A stretch of 7,236 nt of DNA. It comes from Marinospirillum sp. GTDB taxonomy: Bacteria > Pseudomonadota > Gammaproteobacteria > Pseudomonadales > Halomonadaceae. Under the pieces are notes generated by a model that saw nothing but the letters and a program-made list of their open reading frames with translations, had not been told where the DNA came from and did not search any database. The position numbers and the translations under genes are program-made. Shown piece by piece: positions 1 through 7,236 of this stretch. The first letter of the stretch is position 1. Each line of letters starts with the position of its first letter. Location: positions 1 to 7,236 of the forward strand of contig NZ_JACUUA010000167.1 in NCBI RefSeq assembly GCF_014859565.1. Reading direction: 5' to 3'.

Positions 1-3000
1 AACGGATGCGCTGACTTTTATCAAGGAAACCCAACCCAGGGAGTGGCAGAAGTTCTGCAAAGTCTTCCCGACCGACTCTGAGCGCCATTTTCTTGATGCG
101 CTGGTCACTAAGCTGAAAAAGGTCGATGAACACACTACGGACCGTGCATCACGTACCTACGGCACGCTGGGTGTGTTACGTCATGGTTTGAAAATACGCA
201 ACGCCCGTTTTGAGCTGTGTCAGTTCAAACCTGAACATCATCTTAACCCTGAAATTCTGGCACGTTATCAGCAGAACATCTGTCGTATTGTACCTGAGCT
301 GGTTTACAGCCCCTATGCAACCCAGGCAGAACTTGCAGCAACCGGCAAACAGGCAAAACGCTGGCGTATTGATCTGGTGCTGTTCGTTAACGGATTACCT
401 GTTGCCACACTGGAGCTGAAGTCAGAATTTAAACAGGCGGTGGAACAGGCTATTACCCAGTACAAGCTGACCCGTTTACCCAAAGACCCTGCCACCAGAA
501 AACCAGAGCCGTTGTTAACCTTTAAGCGCGGTGCCCTGGTGCATTTTGCTGTAAGCCAGTATGAAGTTTATATGGCGACCAAGCTAGCAGGGCAGGACAC
601 CTACTTTTTGCCTTTTAACAAGGGTACACATGAAGGCGGTGCGGGTAATGATATTCCCACAGATGAAAACACCTATGCGACGGATTACCTGTGGAATGAG
701 GTGTTAACGCCAGATAATCTGCTGAACATCATCGGGCGCTTTGTCCATCTGCAAATCGAAGAAAAGGAAGACTGGGAAGGACGTAAAACCAAAAAAGAAA
801 CCCTGATCTTTCCCCGTTACCACCAGTGGGATGTGGTGACCAGGCTTATCAATGCTGCAATGGAAGAGGGTACAGGTCATAAATATCTGGTTCAGCACAG
901 TGCCGGTTCAGGAAAATCCAACTCCATTGCCTGGACAGCACACCAGCTTTCCACTTTGCACGATGCCGAGGGCAACAAGCAGTTTGATTCCGTGATAGTG
1001 GTAACAGATCGCACGGTATTGGATGACCAGTTGCAGGATACCATTTATCAGTTTGAACATGCGGATGGGGTGGTGGGGCGTATCAACCGCAAGGAGGGTG
1101 ATGGTACAAAATCTGAGAAGTTGGCAAAGGCGCTGGAAACCTCTCAGCCAATTATTATTGTAACCATTCAAACCTTCCCGTTTGTACTGAAAGCAATCGA
1201 AAACACAATCAGTCTGAAAGAGCGGTGTTACGCGATTATTGCTGATGAAGCCCACTCATCCCAAACGAGTTCAACAGCGCGTCAGCTTAAAGAAGTATTG
1301 ATGACTGATGAGGCAGATGATGATTCTGAACTGTCTTCTGAGGATATTCTTGATGCAACCCTGGCGTCGCGGCGTGGTAGTGCCAATCTCAGTTATTATG
1401 CTTTTACCGCTACCCCCAAGCCCAAAACGCTGGAGTTGTTTGGTCGTTTGCCTAATCCCGAGGAGCCAGCTTCCAGGCACAATTTACCTGTGGCTTACCA
1501 TGTTTACTCCATGCGGCAGGCGATTGAAGAAGGCTTCATTCTTGACGTTCTGAAGAACTACACCAGCTACAAGGTGATCTACCAGCTTAAGCAGAAGCTG
1601 GAAGCAGAAGACAAAGAAGTGGATGCGGGTAAAGCCAAGGTGAAGCTCAATAGCTGGGTGCGCCTGCATGACCATAACATTTCGCAGAAAGTGAAGGTAA
1701 TAGTTGAGCACTTTAAAAAGAATGTGATGGGTTTACTGGGTGGGCAGGCAAAAGCCATGGTAGTCACCAGCTCACGCAAGGAAGCGGTGCGCTATAAACT
1801 TGCCTTTGATAAATATGTGGCGGAGCAGGGTTATGCAGGCATTCGGGCGATGGTGGCTTTTTCTGGTGAGGTGGAGTTTAACGCCGCTGATCCAGACAGC
1901 ACCGCGTTTCTGAATCAGAAGTTCACCGAGCACAGCATGAACCCTGAGCTTAAAGGGCGCAATATGCGCAAAGCCTTTGATACAGATGACTATCAGGTCA
2001 TGCTGGTGGCTAACAAGTTTCAGACGGGTTTTGACCAACCAAAACTCTGCGCCATGTACGTTGATAAAAAACTTGCTGGGGTTGAGTGTGTGCAAACTCT
2101 GTCGCGCCTTAACCGCACCTATCCGGGGAAAGCGGAGTGCGGCACCTTTGTGCTGGATTTTTACAACGACCCACAGGATATTCTGGATGCCTTCCAGCCT
2201 TATTATCAGGTGGCAGAGCTGGCAGATGTCACAGATCCTGAAAAGATTGCTGATCTTGCAGTTAAACTGAAAGCCAGCGGTATTTTTCTGTGGTCTGAGG
2301 TAGAGCAGTTTGTTGATGCCTTCTTTACCAGAAATAAATCCAATGCGGCGATCAGCAATATCTGTAAACCTGCCATTGATCGGTGGCGTAAGCGCTACAC
2401 ATCAGCAGTGGAAGTCTATCTACATGCCAAAAACGTATTTGAACGAACCAAAATGACTGGTGATCCAGTGTTGATTGCCAACGCGGAAAATTCTTTTAAA
2501 GAGAGCAAGCAGGAAAAAAGCCGCCTGGAGATCTTCAAGAAAGATCTGGCCAGTTTTGTGCGTTTTTACGAGTTTATGTCGCAGATTGTCGATTACGACG
2601 ACAAAGAGCTGGAAAAGCTGAGCCTGTTTGCAAGGCACTTGCGCCCGATGTTGCGTGAGAAGGTGATTGAGGAGGATGAGCTGGATCTGGATAACGTGGT
2701 AATGAGTCATTACCGTTTATCAAAGATCAGGCAGCAGGACATACAGCTCAAAGAAAATACCGCAGAGTACAAGCTGCACCCAGGTAATGATATTGGCACC
2801 GCTAAAGCAAAAGACAAAAAAGAAGAGTTTTTGTCACGGATTATTGAGCGTTTGAATGAGGTGTTTATCACCGACAAGCTCACTGACAAAGACATGATCA
2901 ACTATGCTTTTACGGTGCGTGACAAGCTAACCGAAAATGAGACGGTGATGAATCAGATTGCTAACAACACCCGTGAACAAGCCATGCTGGGTGATTTTCC

Positions 3001-3133
3001 CCGAGCAATTGATGATGCAATTCTCAGTAGCAACGCCGCGCATCAGGAGCAAATGATGCAGCTTTTATCTGATCCGGCCAAAACCCAGCTATTTGCCCGG
3101 GTTGTTTTTGATATGTTGAGCCGAGAGAGGTGA
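1..3133 (+). CDS. hsdR: Type I restriction-modification system, restriction (R) subunit HsdR; 5' end cut off by the window edge
   Basis: This is the ATP-driven DNA translocase and nuclease subunit, which works in the cytoplasm with HsdM and HsdS to cut unmethylated DNA far from its target. The frame is open from base 2 to a TGA at 3131-3133, giving 1,043 visible codons. A GTG at 173 is not the real start: the upstream codons continue the HsdR N-terminal pattern (TQPREWQKF). From family length I estimate a few dozen residues are missing. Counting from the GTG codon as 1, the nuclease centre is D67 and E81-L-K83 (about 371-421), followed by a Q/Y-containing helix. The SF2 motor follows: Walker A AGSGKS (244-249), motif Ia VVTDRTVLDDQ (276-286), DEAH (358-361), TAT (412-414), QTGFDQP (617-623) and QTLSRLNR (641-648). 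The remainder, from about 680, looks helical and charged, as expected for the HsdM-contacting region. All key residues are present and there is no frameshift, so it is probably active. hsdM and hsdS are not in the window. The gene converges on the pil-aro block. Confidence 0.96.
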   Translation, partial: TDALTFIKETQPREWQKFCKVFPTDSERHFLDALVTKLKKVDEHTTDRASRTYGTLGVLRHGLKIRNARFELCQFKPEHHLNPEILARYQQNICRIVPELVYSPYATQAELAATGKQAKRWRIDLVLFVNGLPVATLELKSEFKQAVEQAITQYKLTRLPKDPATRKPEPLLTFKRGALVHFAVSQYEVYMATKLAGQDTYFLPFNKGTHEGGAGNDIPTDENTYATDYLWNEVLTPDNLLNIIGRFVHLQIEEKEDWEGRKTKKETLIFPRYHQWDVVTRLINAAMEEGTGHKYLVQHSAGSGKSNSIAWTAHQLSTLHDAEGNKQFDSVIVVTDRTVLDDQLQDTIYQFEHADGVVGRINRKEGDGTKSEKLAKALETSQPIIIVTIQTFPFVLKAIENTISLKERCYAIIADEAHSSQTSSTARQLKEVLMTDEADDDSELSSEDILDATLASRRGSANLSYYAFTATPKPKTLELFGRLPNPEEPASRHNLPVAYHVYSMRQAIEEGFILDVLKNYTSYKVIYQLKQKLEAEDKEVDAGKAKVKLNSWVRLHDHNISQKVKVIVEHFKKNVMGLLGGQAKAMVVTSSRKEAVRYKLAFDKYVAEQGYAGIRAMVAFSGEVEFNAADPDSTAFLNQKFTEHSMNPELKGRNMRKAFDTDDYQVMLVANKFQTGFDQPKLCAMYVDKKLAGVECVQTLSRLNRTYPGKAECGTFVLDFYNDPQDILDAFQPYYQVAELADVTDPEKIADLAVKLKASGIFLWSEVEQFVDAFFTRNKSNAAISNICKPAIDRWRKRYTSAVEVYLHAKNVFERTKMTGDPVLIANAENSFKESKQEKSRLEIFKKDLASFVRFYEFMSQIVDYDDKELEKLSLFARHLRPMLREKVIEEDELDLDNVVMSHYRLSKIRQQDIQLKENTAEYKLHPGNDIGTAKAKDKKEEFLSRIIERLNEVFITDKLTDKDMINYAFTVRDKLTENETVMNQIANNTREQAMLGDFPRAIDDAILSSNAAHQEQMMQLLSDPAKTQLFARVVFDMLSRER

Positions 3134-3312
3134 AACGGTTGCTTTGGTTGATTTGTAAACAGGCAGCAAGGTTTTGCAACGTATTTTGCAGCAGGGTGAT
3201 TGATCCTCTTCACAAGGCATCCTGGTGTTTAATATTTTGTAAAAATTCCACCAGCTCCTGAATGCGAGTGCTGGGGTTGTCTGTGTGGTGCTGTTTAGCA
3301 AGAAAAGCTGAA
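3134..3312. other. Intergenic junction between convergent hsdR and the SPOR-domain gene
   Basis: These 179 bp separate the TGA of hsdR from the TGA of the minus-strand SPOR gene. No complete gene with a start and ribosome site is visible on either strand. The heptamer TTTTGCA occurs twice (3172-3178 and 3184-3190), and an imperfect inverted repeat lies at 3222-3254. Neither strand shows a GC-rich stem followed by a T-run, so any termination here is either Rho-dependent or uses the weak hairpin. Because hsd loci are usually accessory and the block to the right is conserved, this spacer is the likely right-hand border of an acquired segment (inference). Confidence 0.6.
3222..3254. repeat. Imperfect inverted repeat between convergent genes; possible weak bidirectional terminator
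   Basis: CTGGTG at 3222-3227 is the exact reverse complement of CACCAG at 3249-3254. Inside it, AAT and TTT (3231-3233, 3235-3237) can pair with AAA and ATT (3242-3247) around a four-base loop, with one bulged base and a 3/1 internal loop. The position between two converging genes fits a termination or mRNA-end role. However, no T-run follows the stem on either strand, so it is not a textbook intrinsic terminator. The pairing is seen in the sequence; the function is a guess. Confidence 0.3.
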
Positions 3313-4977
3313 TCAGCGATTGGAAATATCGTTCTGAACGCTCTGGAAGGTTCTTGCCCAGGGGCGCTGATTACGCAAAGGCTCCGGCAGGTTCTGGATA
3401 GCTGTCAGAGCAGCGTCACGATTGGCATAATCTCCGTAAACCACTACATACCAGGGGCGACCCTGATAACGGCCTTCAAAGTAGGAGAAGTCTGCCGGGC
3501 GGCTCTGCGATTGAATAAAACTACGCACGCTGTTTTCATCCAGGCTGCCCATCATTTGCAGTGTGAAGTGTTGTGGCGGTTTTGCCATCAACATGGCTTC
3601 CCTGCGTGCACCCTGATTCTGGTAAGAACTGGAGCTGGCTGGTGCTTGAACAGCGGATACAGCCGTTTGTGGTGGTGGCACGGCAGTCGGTGCCGCAGCG
3701 GGTGCGGGTGCTGGTGCAGGTTGGGCCGGCGTTTGAGTGATCTGGGCGGGTGTGTCATCCGGCATATCAAGCCGTGTTTTGGGTGCCACTACCGGCGCAG
3801 GTGTTGGTTCAGCTTTTTCTGGTTCTGCGGCGGGTGTTTGTGGCTCAGGGATGACGGATGGTGGTGTGCTATCCGGGGTGTCGATTTCTATCTCGGCAGG
3901 AGCAGGCATGACAGCAGGCAGGCTGTCCAGAGGCTGAATCATTTCAGGTTCTGTTGTTGGTGTTTCTTCTGCTATAGATAAAGGTCGAGGCTGCCAGGCT
4001 TCGGTACGGATTTCCTGTGAGTGCGAGATCAGGCTGAGGTCTGGTGTGGATGAAGGCCCGAATTTATCCTGATACAGGAAACCGAGTGCTATGCCGGTCA
4101 TTAAAAAAACACCAATCAGTATCGGCCAGAGCGGAATCCCTTTGCGCTGTTTTTTAGCAGGCTTGTTATCCAGCGCTTTTTTGGCTGCTTTAGGTGGCAG
4201 GGTGGGTTTTTTGCCTGCGGTTAACAGCAGTTCTTCTTTTAATGTGGCATTTAATGCGCCTGGCCAGCCCATGGATGCTTTGTAAACTCGATGAAACTGC
4301 TGGTCATCCAGCGGCAGGTGATCCATGCCAACACTATGGCAGCGGTGCTCCAGATAACCTCTGGCTTCGATTTCACCAAAAGGTTCCAGTGGCAGGTGAT
4401 GACCGACAGACTCAAAACGTGACTGGTTTTCTTTCTTGTGCAGTTTGTCGAACAGTTCCTGACGGCCAAAAAGGGCAATATGCGGGCGCTTGCTGTCACT
4501 GCTGGTGGTGGCAAGATCCAGCAGCAGGCTGAGTGCATCCTGTTCAAGCTGTTCAGCATTGTCTACCAGAATCAGGCAGCTGCCGCCATCCTCATTAAGC
4601 AGAGCGCTGTAGTTGCGGATTTCGGTCAGATAAAGTGTGTTATCCGCTTTGGCTGGGATTTCCAGATTCAGGCTGCGTGCCAAAAATGGCATTAGCTGGC
4701 CTGCGGTGGATACCTTGGCGGCATTCACTTGTGTGGCAACAACACCTGAGTCCAGCTGCTGGGTCATCCTGTTTTTCAGATGAGTTTTACCGCTGCCCTG
4801 CGGACCAATGATGGTCAGCAGCAGGTTGCTGTAACGGCTCAGGTGCAGCAGTAGATCAAGATGTTTGCCGTGTTGTTTGCCTGGGTAAAAAACAGCCGAA
4901 TCATTAATATGTTGCAGCAGGAGCAAAGGTTCGTAATCCGTGCTCGGACTGTTCAGTGACGGTTCCCTGGGTTGCAT
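3313..4977 (-). CDS. damX: DamX-like membrane protein: AAA/ExeA-like ATPase domain, one TM helix, Pro/Ala linker, C-terminal SPOR domain
   Basis: This 554-residue protein is probably a bitopic inner-membrane protein. SPOR domains bind septal peptidoglycan stripped of stem peptides, so a division role is likely. The cytoplasmic half carries a P-loop, GPQGSGKT (58-65), and a Walker B-like LILVDNAEQ (135-143), resembling ExeA/AAA ATPases. A basic stretch (about 255-280) precedes a single hydrophobic helix (about 281-302), consistent with N-in/C-out topology. A Pro/Ala/Glu/Thr-rich linker (about 310-455) would span the periplasm, and the SPOR domain covers about 468-547 (FTLQMMGS ... WYVVVYGDY). 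The ATG start is firm: an in-frame TAG lies 15 bases upstream (4990-4992), and AGGGAG (4986-4991) sits 8 bases before the ATG. The gene lies 82 bp downstream of aroB, the same place as Escherichia coli damX, which supports the name. E. coli DamX is shorter (about 428 residues), so this is a family-level assignment rather than proof of equivalent function. The nucleotide partner and ATPase activity are unproven. Confidence 0.85.
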   Translation of the reverse strand: MQPREPSLNSPSTDYEPLLLLQHINDSAVFYPGKQHGKHLDLLLHLSRYSNLLLTIIGPQGSGKTHLKNRMTQQLDSGVVATQVNAAKVSTAGQLMPFLARSLNLEIPAKADNTLYLTEIRNYSALLNEDGGSCLILVDNAEQLEQDALSLLLDLATTSSDSKRPHIALFGRQELFDKLHKKENQSRFESVGHHLPLEPFGEIEARGYLEHRCHSVGMDHLPLDDQQFHRVYKASMGWPGALNATLKEELLLTAGKKPTLPPKAAKKALDNKPAKKQRKGIPLWPILIGVFLMTGIALGFLYQDKFGPSSTPDLSLISHSQEIRTEAWQPRPLSIAEETPTTEPEMIQPLDSLPAVMPAPAEIEIDTPDSTPPSVIPEPQTPAAEPEKAEPTPAPVVAPKTRLDMPDDTPAQITQTPAQPAPAPAPAAAPTAVPPPQTAVSAVQAPASSSSYQNQGARREAMLMAKPPQHFTLQMMGSLDENSVRSFIQSQSRPADFSYFEGRYQGRPWYVVVYGDYANRDAALTAIQNLPEPLRNQRPWARTFQSVQNDISNR

Positions 4978-4982
4978 GCCAG

Positions 4983-4996
4983 CGACTCCCTAGTCG
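4983..4996 (-). promoter_or_regulatory. Ribosome binding site of the SPOR gene inside a small perfect hairpin
   Basis: In the minus-strand transcript CGACU and AGUCG form a perfect 5-bp stem around an AGGG loop. The Shine-Dalgarno AGGGAG (4986-4991) occupies the loop plus the first two bases of the 3' stem arm, and the ATG follows 8 bases later. The stem also contains the in-frame UAG (4990-4992) that fixes the start codon. Whether the hairpin limits or merely presents the site cannot be told; five base pairs give only modest stability. Confidence 0.4.
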
Positions 4997-5059
4997 TTGA
5001 TGCGGATGTTCAAAAGCCGAATTTAAACATAACAGATGCATAGGTGTAACGTCTTGTTG

Positions 5060-6166
5060 TTAAAACCCGTGCGGATTTGTAATTGCATCATTCAGACACT
5101 GACGTAATAACGGCAGATCAGTGAAATCAAACAGCTCTGCCTGGCCGAGTTGACGCAGTAAAATTAGACGTAACTGACCGTCCAAATTCTTTTTATCCAC
5201 AGCCATATGCTTTAAAAAGCTGTCAGTGGTCATGGTTTTTGGTGGGTGAGTGGGTAATCCGGCTGCCTGCAGGATGCTGGCCACACGTGTTACATCGGCA
5301 TCAGAAAGCCAGCCCATGCGTCGTGATAAATCTGCAGCCAGCCACATACCCACAGCTACCGCTTCACCATGCAGCCACTCACCATAACCCATTTCGGTTT
5401 CTATGGCATGTCCGAAGGTATGGCCGAGATTCAGTAAGGCACGTTTGCCACTTTCCCGCTCATCCTCAGCCACTATATCGGCTTTGCACTGGCAGGAGCG
5501 GTCAATGGCTTGACTTAACAGCTGCTGGTCACCAGCTATCAGTCCTGGCATTTGCTGTTCCAGCCAAGCCAGAAACGCCAGATTACCCAGCAAACCATAC
5601 TTAATCACCTCTGCCATGCCAGCAGATAGCTCCCTGGGCGGCAGAGTTTGCAGGGTACGGGTATCGGCCAGCACCACACGGGGTTGCCAGAAGGCACCCA
5701 GCATGTTTTTGCCTAGTGGGTGATTAACCCCGGTTTTACCACCAACCGAAGAGTCAACCTGAGAAAGCAGGGTGGTGGGGATTTGGATAAAATCCACGCC
5801 ACGTTGATAACTGGCCGCTGCAAATCCGGTCATATCTCCGATCACACCACCACCCAGGGCAATCAGGGTGGCATTACGGTTAAAACCGGCCTCCAACAGG
5901 TTGTCCCAGATTTCTTGTAGATGTGCCATGTCTTTGTAGGCTTCACCATCCGGCAGGATGCAGGTATGGATGATCAGCTCTGGGCGTGCTGTGATCAGGC
6001 TTTGGGTGAGGGGCTCCAGATACAAGGGCGCAACGGTGGTATTACTGACAATCAGGATTTGTTTACCGCGCAGTAGGGGTAACAACAAATCTGCACGTGT
6101 TAACAAGTCAGTACCGATGTGTATGGAGTAACTGCGCTCTCCCAGATCCAGATTCAGGCTTTGCAT
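5060..6166 (-). CDS. aroB: 3-dehydroquinate synthase (shikimate pathway, step 2)
   Basis: This cytoplasmic enzyme converts DAHP (3-deoxy-D-arabino-heptulosonate 7-phosphate) to 3-dehydroquinate with loss of phosphate, using bound NAD and a divalent metal (Zn or Co). The 368 residues match the usual AroB length. Visible landmarks are the DGEAYK segment (73-78), the NAD-binding GGGVIGD (105-111), PTTLL (130-134), [12 protein letters not shown] (137-148) and the LGKNMLGAF substrate loop (151-159). The metal ligands are E186 (in AEVIKYG), H249 (NLGHTFGH) and H266 (LHGEAV), which line up with the family's Glu/His/His triad. The ATG (6164-6166) is preceded by a modest GGA site 6 bases upstream and lies 30 bp after the aroK stop, so it is probably read from the same transcript. 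All catalytic motifs are present and there is no sign of decay. Confidence 0.98.
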   Translation of the reverse strand: MQSLNLDLGERSYSIHIGTDLLTRADLLLPLLRGKQILIVSNTTVAPLYLEPLTQSLITARPELIIHTCILPDGEAYKDMAHLQEIWDNLLEAGFNRNATLIALGGGVIGDMTGFAAASYQRGVDFIQIPTTLLSQVDSSVGGKTGVNHPLGKNMLGAFWQPRVVLADTRTLQTLPPRELSAGMAEVIKYGLLGNLAFLAWLEQQMPGLIAGDQQLLSQAIDRSCQCKADIVAEDERESGKRALLNLGHTFGHAIETEMGYGEWLHGEAVAVGMWLAADLSRRMGWLSDADVTRVASILQAAGLPTHPPKTMTTDSFLKHMAVDKKNLDGQLRLILLRQLGQAELFDFTDLPLLRQCLNDAITNPHGF

Positions 6167-6196
6167 GGTTTTTCCAAAGTTTGACGGGTTACGGGT

Positions 6197-6736
6197 TCAG
6201 AGGTGTTGCATTAATCGCTGTTTGATATCCAGCATCACCTGCCGCGGTGGTCGCTGGTCAGTGTTAATGGTCAGGTGTGCGGTTTGCTGGTACAGCGGAT
6301 CACGCAGTTTACACATTTCTTCCAGTCGCTGTCGGGGGTTTTCGGTTTGCAACAAGGGGCGATTACGATCCTTGCCGGTACGTGCCAGTTGTTGCTCAAC
6401 GGTGGTACGCAGGAAAATCACCACGCCGCGACTATTCAGGGCAGTACGATTTTCTGGCCGCAGCACTGCACCGCCTCCTGTTGCCAGTACAATGCCGGTC
6501 TGCTGGGTGAGTTCATCAATAACCTGGCTTTCACGGAGACGGAAACCTTCTTCGCCTTCCAGATCAAAAATCCAGGGGATACTGGCTCCGCAGCGACCCT
6601 CTATGACTTTGTCAGAGTCGTAAAATGGACGTTTTAATGTACTGGCAAGCAGACGACCCAGGGTGCTTTTTCCGGCACCCATCGGACCGATCAGAAATAT
6701 ATTGGTACTGTTGTTACAGCGAGGTTCATCCTGCAT
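6197..6736 (-). CDS. aroK: Shikimate kinase (shikimate pathway, step 5)
   Basis: The enzyme phosphorylates shikimate at the 3-hydroxyl with ATP in the cytoplasm. The 179 residues fit AroK (about 170-180). Landmarks in order: P-loop GPMGAGKS (17-24); DSD (40-42), whose last Asp is the shikimate-binding residue; the shikimate-contacting Arg in GFRLRE (R66); GGGA (87-90); the lid segment around RNRPLL (124-129); and the LRDPLYQ helix (144-150) with the conserved Arg. The ATG shares one base with the pilQ stop codon (TAATG), so translation is probably coupled to PilQ. A GGA in the pilQ tail about 5 bases upstream could serve as ribosome site. The N-terminus runs about eight residues before the first strand (NIFLIG), slightly longer than many AroK proteins, but no better downstream start is visible. 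Confidence 0.97.
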   Translation of the reverse strand: MQDEPRCNNSTNIFLIGPMGAGKSTLGRLLASTLKRPFYDSDKVIEGRCGASIPWIFDLEGEEGFRLRESQVIDELTQQTGIVLATGGGAVLRPENRTALNSRGVVIFLRTTVEQQLARTGKDRNRPLLQTENPRQRLEEMCKLRDPLYQQTAHLTINTDQRPPRQVMLDIKQRLMQHL

Positions 6737-6738
6737 TA
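6734..6738 (-). promoter_or_regulatory. TAATG stop/start overlap coupling pilQ and aroK
   Basis: The pilQ stop TAA (6736-6738) and the aroK start ATG (6734-6736) share the A at 6736. Such one-base overlaps usually allow a terminating ribosome to restart on the next gene, so aroK is probably translated from the pil transcript. Confidence 0.7.
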
Positions 6739-7236
6739 GTTTCCGGCCAGGGTGTTGTTGATCAATCTAGGAGTAATGAAAACCAACAATTCTACTTTTT
6801 CCTGGCTCTGAAAGGAACGACGAAATAACCAACCCAGCAAAGGCAGGTCACCTAGAAACGGAGTTTTGGCTTCGGCGCTTAACTGCTGAGAGGTAAAAAT
6901 ACCACCAATCACAATGGTTTCACCGTTGTTAACCAGTACCTGCGTTTCCACTGCATTGGTGTTGATGGTGGGGCCAGCGTTCAGGGTTTCTTCACCCTTG
7001 CTGTCGTTGTTGACCTGCAAAGTGAGGAAAATTCGCCCGTCACCAACAATCTGCGGAGTCACTTCCAGGCGCAGCTCAGCCTGACGGAAGTTGGTGGTGC
7101 GTACACCATCTGCATCGGTGCTGGTGTAAGGGATTTCTTCACCGGAGCGAATCACCGCCTTGTTGCGATCCGAGGTAATGACCTTGGGCTGGGAAATGAT
7201 CTCACTGCGGTTTTCTGACTCCAGTGCGGCCAGCTC
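6736..7236 (-). CDS. pilQ: Type IV pilus outer-membrane secretin PilQ, C-terminal part (5' end outside the window)
   Basis: PilQ forms the multimeric outer-membrane gate through which the type IV pilus is extruded and retracted. The reading frame is open to the right edge, showing 166 residues ending in TAA at 6736-6738; the full protein is usually over 600 residues, so the signal peptide, AMIN and N0/N1 domains lie beyond the edge. Numbering from the edge, the visible secretin core shows ISQPKVIT (14-21), LEVTPQI (57-63), the IGGIFTSQ gate strand (110-117), the secretin signature [14 protein letters not shown] (125-138) and the final [12 protein letters not shown] strand (148-159). An internal GTG at 7153-7155 is not a start, because the secretin sequence continues upstream of it. 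The aromatic-acid genes directly downstream match the known pilMNOPQ-aroKB order, which supports PilQ over secretins of type II or III secretion. Confidence 0.95.
   Translation of the reverse strand, partial: ELAALESENRSEIISQPKVITSDRNKAVIRSGEEIPYTSTDADGVRTTNFRQAELRLEVTPQIVGDGRIFLTLQVNNDSKGEETLNAGPTINTNAVETQVLVNNGETIVIGGIFTSQQLSAEAKTPFLGDLPLLGWLFRRSFQSQEKVELLVFITPRLINNTLAGN

Noticed and set aside
908..1255. A 115-codon minus-strand frame inside hsdR
   Set aside because: It lies antisense to the Walker A to DEAH region of hsdR, whose coding is certain, and it has no recognisable motif.
173..3133. hsdR starting at the GTG at 173
   Set aside because: The same frame is open to base 2 and the upstream codons fit the HsdR N-terminal pattern (TQPREWQKF), so the gene begins outside the window.
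3089..3301. A 70-codon minus-strand frame overlapping the end of hsdR
   Set aside because: It starts at TTG with no convincing ribosome site, runs antisense into hsdR, and resembles nothing recognisable.
3311..3320. Near-palindrome GCTGAATCAGC around 3307-3317 as a terminator
   Set aside because: The arms are separated by a single base, so it cannot form a hairpin, and it overlaps the end of the SPOR coding region.
3262..3981. A 239-codon open frame on the plus strand opposite the SPOR gene
   Set aside because: Its translation is Cys/Trp/Arg-rich and low in complexity, as expected from reading the antisense of a Pro/Ala-rich linker; the minus-strand frame has clear domains.
3640..4000. Tandem repeat array in the GC-rich stretch
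   Set aside because: The repetitiveness is the codon-level Pro/Ala/Thr/Glu bias of the SPOR protein's linker; there is no fixed repeat unit or spacer.
4978..5059. A separate promoter for the SPOR gene in the 82-bp gap after aroB
   Set aside because: The best candidate (TTACAC, 17 bases, TTAAAT on the minus strand) matches the sigma-70 consensus poorly, so I do not list it.

Overview
The window carries two convergent blocks of genes from what is most likely a gammaproteobacterium with type IV pili. The evidence for the organism is the minus-strand order pilQ - aroK - aroB - SPOR-domain (DamX-like) gene, which is the known gammaproteobacterial arrangement (pilMNOPQ-aroKB-damX). The genus cannot be told from this sequence.

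Left block (1-3133, plus strand): almost all of hsdR, the restriction/translocation subunit of a type I restriction-modification system. The 5' end lies outside the window. The frame is intact, and the PD-(D/E)XK nuclease and SF2 translocase motifs are all readable, so the subunit looks functional. The partner genes hsdM and hsdS are not in the window and would be expected to the left.

Junction (3134-3312): 179 bp between two convergent gene ends. It has no confident gene and no classical U-tract terminator. It holds an imperfect inverted repeat and a short minus-strand open stretch that could be the tail of a lost gene. This is the likely border between the accessory hsd locus and the conserved chromosomal block.

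Right block (3313-7236, minus strand, transcribed right to left): the C-terminal secretin domain of pilQ; aroK (shikimate kinase), overlapping pilQ by one base in a TAATG; aroB (3-dehydroquinate synthase) after 30 bp; and, after 82 bp, a 554-residue membrane protein that joins an AAA/ExeA-like ATPase domain, one transmembrane helix, a Pro/Ala-rich linker and a C-terminal SPOR domain. PilQ forms the outer-membrane pore of the type IV pilus. AroB and AroK act at the second and fifth steps of the shikimate pathway. The SPOR protein probably works at the division septum.

I found no clearly novel system. The points most worth a second look are the hsd/housekeeping junction, the ATPase-SPOR domain architecture, and the Shine-Dalgarno sequence of the SPOR gene, which sits in a small perfect hairpin.
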